A DNA stretch of 18,341 bases from Dictyocoela muelleri (taxonomy: Eukaryota; Microsporidia), in NCBI GenBank assembly GCA_016256075.1, contig SDVU01000187.1, positions 1-18,341 on the forward strand. Reading direction: 5' to 3'. Of this stretch, positions 14,855 through 18,341 are shown in pieces; the stretch's first letter is position 1; each line of letters starts with the position of its first letter. A model generated the notes under the pieces. That model saw only the letters and a list, made by a program, of their open reading frames with translations, was not told the origin of the DNA and made no database searches. Position numbers and translations under genes: made by a program.

Positions 14855-16692
14855 CAGTCGAGTTCGATTTTTTTAAGCTATTTTCTAAAAAACGCTTAAA
14901 AAAATCGAACTTCTTAAAAAATCGAACTTTTTTAAAACATCAATAAACTAACTATTTATTATTTTTAAATGAATAAAAATCCAAATTATTCTTTTTTTTG
15001 TTTATCAAGAACTTCAGAGACAACATTATCTTGAAGGTCTAGACAATCTTTAAGGTATTTTAAACTGTGTATTTTTATAATAAAACAGTTTTTTTTGAAT
15101 TTTAAATCTCAAAAGGGTTAGGTAATAATTTTACATTATAATCAATAATTATTAATTCCTCAGTAGAAGTATTGTCTGTTTCTGGTTCCTCATCATCTAG
15201 GCCAATCATTTTAAATTCTTTGTCATCATTTAAATAAGATAAATCAGGAACATAAATATCCTGTTTATTTGTATCTACATTTAATATTTTACTTTTATCC
15301 CAACAAATCTCGATAGCTTAATCGGATATCGCATTAAAGGATTTTTCAATCCAATTTATAACAGTAACTTTGTATATCTTCTTTTTAATTCCATCTTGGT
15401 TTAAATTATTATTTAATGCGTTAAACACTAGAAGTTGTTTATAAGAATCTTGAATTTTACTTTGAAGGTATTAATGATTCATAAATCTAGTGGCTGTATG
15501 AAAGAAGTGCAGTTAGGTGGAAAACGAAACGAATCAACATTATTTTTAGATTCTACATTATATCTACTGAAATTATCGACCTAAAAAGGTATAATTATAT
15601 TTTCATTAACTAATTTTTATTCAATTGATCAATATATTCCTCAAATAACTGAGACGTGAGTCACGCAGTTTTTTTATTTCTATGAAACAATTCAAATAAT
15701 ATAAATCAATATTTTTTAAGGCTCTTTTATTTTTTGATTTTCCTATATGTAAAGTTTAAGCCGTTCTCCCGGAGAATAATGACCTAAAATCAATGTAAAC
15801 CTTGTTTTATCATTTTTTTATGTTTTAATTATATTTTTTTGTCAAAAACTTACGTCTTGTTAAAGCCTGATCTAATGTAAAGACTTTTCGCGTCTAAATT
15901 ATAAATTTCAGCCATATTAAAGTCTTTCTATTTTTCTTTTAATCGTTCTTTTAATTTGTTGATTTGTGTGATATCTGCGCTCGCTGAATTACCATACAAT
16001 GAAATAAATCTTAGATAGTTTCTCTTAACGAAAATATTAACATAATAAAAAGAAACTTTTTTGTATTTTTCTGTGAATACGCATAATATTTTTTAGTTAG
16101 ATTCATTAATGTATTTCTCGTAACTGGAACCTTCTTGTTACGTAGTTTTCCGACCTTGTTAAGAATATAAGCGTCTATATCTGCATATTTCTATTCGACC
16201 CTCTATATTAATATTCTACTTTCTAATTGGGTATTCTCCGAAGAAAACTTGACAAGCTCTCTTAATTTTTCTTTATTGTTTCAACTACTGATTTTTAAAC
16301 ACGTTATACTTTTTTATTATATCTTTAAAACTATTTTTTTTCTTGAATTTGTTTTTCTATGTCTTTTTTTTCTTGTAAATTTTTTTCTCATCTTTGGGGC
16401 TTAAAAAAATCGAACAAAAAAAGTTAATAAAAAAAATTCAATATAAAATTTGTACGTAGAAAATTTTATAATCCTAAAAAAGCCTAAAAAAATCAAACTT
16501 CTTAAAAAAATCGAACTTTTCTTAAATTTCAAAGTGCTAAATAATATAGTTAAGACATGTAATAAAATAAATATATTATCATTTTACATGAAAATGATAT
16601 GTAAAATATAACAAAAATTACTTTCGTACCAAAAAGCCATGCAAGACTAAAAAAATCGAACTTTTTCGGCTTAAAAAAATCAAACTCGACTG
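14855..16692 (-). mobile_element. Tigger/pogo-like DNA transposon, ends intact, transposase decayed
   Basis: This 1,838-base element is flanked by the TA duplication typical of Tc1/mariner/pogo elements (14,853-14,854 and 16,693-16,694). The inverted ends CAGTCGAGTTCGATTTTTTT and CAGTCGAGTTTGATTTTTTT differ by one base over about 24. Inside each end the motif TTAAAAAAATCGAAC is repeated two to four times (14,896-14,932; 16,397-16,420; 16,482-16,517; 16,648-16,685). These are likely transposase binding sites, though that is inferred. The transposase relic runs on the minus strand. Confidence 0.9.
15080..16345 (-). pseudogene. Tigger/pogo-like transposase relic (DDE_1, CENP-B related)
   Basis: Minus-strand pieces in several frames line up with pogo-family enzymes: KRACQVFFGEYPIRK and YRRLYS in the N-terminal DNA-binding region; SASADITQINKLKERLKEK, then DFNMAEIYNLDAKSLY with the first catalytic Asp (about 15,898); QGLH and KSLKNIDLYYLN; then VDNFSRYNVE with the second Asp (about 15,574). 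Next come NNVDSFRFPPNCTSFIQPLD with the third acidic residue (about 15,488), followed by a stop and IINTFKVKF. The C-terminal part reads LVFNALNNNLNQDGIKKKIY, WIEKSFNAISD and LDDEEPETDN. The PPNCTSFIQPLD block is diagnostic. There are more than ten stops and several frame changes, so it is inactive. Exact outer limits are uncertain. Confidence 0.8.
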
Positions 16693-16694
16693 TA

Positions 16695-16996
16695 TCATAA
16701 AAAATAATTCGAAATTTATTATTGTCTGGATTATTCAAATATCGTTTTTTTAAATGTATATTACTTAGCCATTCATCAATATTACACCCTTTAACGGCTG
16801 GGTGCAGATTTTAACAAATACCCCTTTTCGGACAAAAAAATAGGGTGATCATTTTTTCAAAATTATCCTTATGAATGATGAAGAGAAAAAAATATTTCGT
16901 TAAAACAGAAAGAAACAAAGCAGGTATTATTTATTTAAATTATTATTATCATTATAAAAACATAAAAAACACAATTCAAATATATAATGCTGCAAA
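16695..16996. other. AT-rich spacer without a gene
   Basis: Nothing recognisable; some short A/T-rich direct repeats. Confidence 0.5.
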
Positions 16997-17131
16997 ATGC
17001 CTTGTAAAAAAACAATGATAGATGGTGATATTGTTAAGAAAGAAATAACACGTTATTGCGTCTCTTTTAACCCTATACAAATCTCAAAATTTTTAGGTGT
17101 AAGTCCACCTTATACTACTTTTGTGGCATAG
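16997..17131 (+). CDS. Tiny frame (44 residues) with a helix-turn-helix-like tail
   Basis: The ATG at 16,997 begins MPCKKTMIDGDIVKKEITRY and the frame ends at a TAG at 17,129-17,131. The segment NPIQISKFLGVSPP resembles the second half of a helix-turn-helix as found at the N-terminus of Tc1/mariner-type or other transposases and in small DNA-binding proteins. No continuation is visible downstream in any frame that I can connect. It may be the stump of a transposase gene or chance. It lies between the Tigger element and a hAT-like end. Confidence 0.25.
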   Translation: MPCKKTMIDGDIVKKEITRYCVSFNPIQISKFLGVSPPYTTFVA

Positions 17132-17181
17132 CGACGGCTTTTATGACAATGATTTATAAAAAAATATTTGAACCTTTAAAT

Positions 17182-17303
17182 CAGTGTTTCTCAAAGTGGT
17201 CCATATGGACCCCTTGGGTCGCTCAGATACTTCAGGGGGTCCCTAGAACATTTTTGGAGTTTAGGGGGTCCATAGACGACTCCAGGGGGTCCCTAGAAAA
17301 TTA
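17182..17303 (+). mobile_element. hAT-like transposon end with GGGGGTCC repeats
   Basis: CAGTGTTTCTCAAAGTGGTC at 17,182 is the classic form of hAT element ends found in many eukaryotes. ATGGACCCC and three copies of AGGGGGTCC (17,233-17,300, about 32 bases apart) follow, two of them continuing CCTAGAA. The opposite end was not found, so this is a single end or a truncated non-autonomous copy. The 65-residue frame through it (17,143-17,340) is not a gene. Confidence 0.6.
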
Positions 17304-17384
17304 TTTTATTTTTATGCATTTCTCTCTTGGGTTTTACTAATTTTACTCAATAAAATATTACATCAAAATTATACAGATCTTTTT

Positions 17385-17478
17385 ATAATCATTGATAACA
17401 TCTTTCATTATTATTGACACCGTCTTTCATTATTATTAACACTATTTTACATTATTATTGACACCATTTATCATTACA
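17385..17478 (-). repeat. 22-base satellite, type B, inverted block
   Basis: Four units of TTTCATTATTATTGACACC and variants are the complement of the type B core. Confidence 0.8.
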
Positions 17479-17504
17479 AGGTTTTTCGTGCATTGATCAA
17501 TTGC

Positions 17505-17582
17505 CCAAAGCTATAGAACTATTTTTCAAAGTTATAGACCCATTTTTTCAAATTTATGACACATTTTCCAAAGATTATAAAG
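17505..17582 (-). repeat. 22-base satellite, type A, inverted block, part 1
   Basis: Three to four units on the minus strand carry GTTATAGACCC / CATTTT cores. The array breaks at the foldback that follows and resumes at 18,209. Confidence 0.75.
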
Positions 17583-18208
17583 CCGTTTGATCTTTCGGCC
17601 GGAATCAGAGAGATCGGAAAACTTTAATTTTATGGTTTGAGGTCGAAAGATCAGAAAACTTTAAAGTTCGGCATTAAAATTTTCTTCAAATTTTAACGAA
17701 GCAAATTAAAATTTAAAGAAGCAAGAGTAAATTATAAGGGAAAAAAGAAAACTGCGAGGGCTATAATTGATATGGTAAAGATTATTATGATAGTTAAGGG
17801 ATAATTTTAAAAATGTATGGTAAAAACGACAATAGTTAATTATAAGAGTGAATGGTAAAAATATAATAGAATAGCGAAAATTATGATAGCGGAGGAAAAA
17901 ATAACAAAAATTGTATTTAAATCTTCTAATTTCCCCCCCTTTTATATTTACTATACCCCTAACTCTTATATTACCCCACTTTTGTAATTTTTCCATCATC
18001 CTTATAATAACCCCACCTCATAATTTCACCGTACTCTTATAATTAACTCTTGAAATTTTTTTCCTAAAGCCTTATATTTTTACTCAATCCTTATAATTTA
18101 CTCTTGCCTCTTTTAAATCAAAATGTTTTTTTTAAATTTGATAAAATTTTAGACCGAAACTTCAATTTTTTCGATCTTTCGGCCTCCAACCGATAGATCG
18201 GTTTAGGA
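17583..18208. mobile_element. About 625-base foldback whose arms are tandem arrays
   Basis: The inverted similarity pairs GAGGTCGAAAGATC ... GCAAGAGTAAATTATAAGG on the left (17,639-17,740) with the complement of 18,092-18,187 on the right. Outside this lie further GATCTTTCGGCC motifs (17,590 and 18,174). The two arms then consist of degenerate 20-25 base units around AGTTAATTATAAGRGT and GGTAAAAAT, G-rich on one strand in the left half and on the other in the right half. There is no coding gene; the 97-residue minus-strand frame at 17,706-17,999 is this array translated. It interrupts the type A satellite. Confidence 0.65.
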
Positions 18209-18341
18209 AGTTAAAGACACATTTCCACAGTGTTAAAGACTCAAAATTTTTGGAGTTATAGACCTTTTCCAGACTCATAGCTCCTTTTTTAGGAGTTGTA
18301 GACATTATTTTTTCAGTTATAGGCCCATTTTTTCAGAGTTA
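18209..18341 (-). repeat. 22-base satellite, type A, inverted block, part 2 (runs off the window)
   Basis: About six units (GTTATAGACCTTTTCCAGA, GTTGTAGACATTATTTTTTC, GTTATAGGCCCATTTTTTC) continue to the window end. Confidence 0.85.

Noticed and set aside
16550-16738. 62-residue minus-strand frame rich in KKFDFF
   Set aside because: It reads through the reiterated subterminal motifs and the end of the Tigger element.
17706-17999. 97-residue minus-strand protein
   Set aside because: It lies wholly in a degenerate tandem array and its composition follows the repeat.
1-18341. Retrovirus-like, LTR or Polinton-like elements, and CRISPR arrays
   Set aside because: No paired long direct terminal repeats with primer site, no reverse-transcriptase, integrase-core or capsid motifs, and no regularly spaced identical repeats with unique spacers were seen. 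The tandem arrays are degenerate satellites.

Overview
This looks like a gene-poor, repeat-dominated stretch of a very AT-rich nuclear genome. There are no bacterial-style operons, no ribosomal RNA, and no complete gene of recognisable function. Relics of eukaryotic DNA transposons (several Merlin/ISXO2-like copies and one pogo/Tigger-like copy), tRNA-headed dispersed repeats, foldback elements and 22-base satellites fill most of it. A repeat-inflated microsporidium or another AT-rich early-diverging fungus or protist would fit, but nothing here fixes the lineage.

Left part (1-3,420): a hairpin, a 22-base satellite (types A and B), then a dispersed repeat of about 460 bases with a tRNA-like head. 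That repeat is split by two unrelated insertions, each with its own inverted ends and target-site duplication. A third satellite block and a diverged relative of the dispersed repeat follow.

Middle left (3,420-8,320): the only host-like reading frames, all on the minus strand and all unrecognised. One is about 242 codons (3,914-4,642), continuing in the same frame past two TAA codons to 3,527. The other is about 158 codons (5,294-5,767) with one internal TGA. A full copy of the dispersed repeat lies between them. A 1,720-base Merlin element with good ends and a perfect 9-base duplication (5,791-7,510) sits 15 bases upstream of the second frame's ATG. Another copy of the dispersed repeat follows.

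Middle right (8,320-11,220): a 1.43 kb inverted-ended element contains a 559-base near-perfect foldback with GC-rich hairpin ends. The foldback is bracketed by an 87-base direct repeat. Outside the element, a segment carrying the tRNA-like head is duplicated. Next come a truncated dispersed repeat, a 209-base palindrome, an 8-base microsatellite that grows out of the tRNA-like head, and another full copy.

Right part (11,220-18,341): three decayed Merlin-lineage transposase relics in alternating orientation, a 293-base inverted-repeat element inside a fragment of the dispersed repeat, a 1,838-base Tigger element with TA duplication, a tiny possible helix-turn-helix frame, a hAT-like end, and inverted satellite blocks (B then A). 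The last satellite is interrupted by a foldback whose arms are themselves tandem arrays.

The main interest is structural. The tRNA-headed repeat has been a repeated landing site, several elements carry tRNA-like modules in their ends, and the nesting gives a relative insertion order. All calls come from reading the sequence by eye; family names for the transposases rest on catalytic motifs and spacing.
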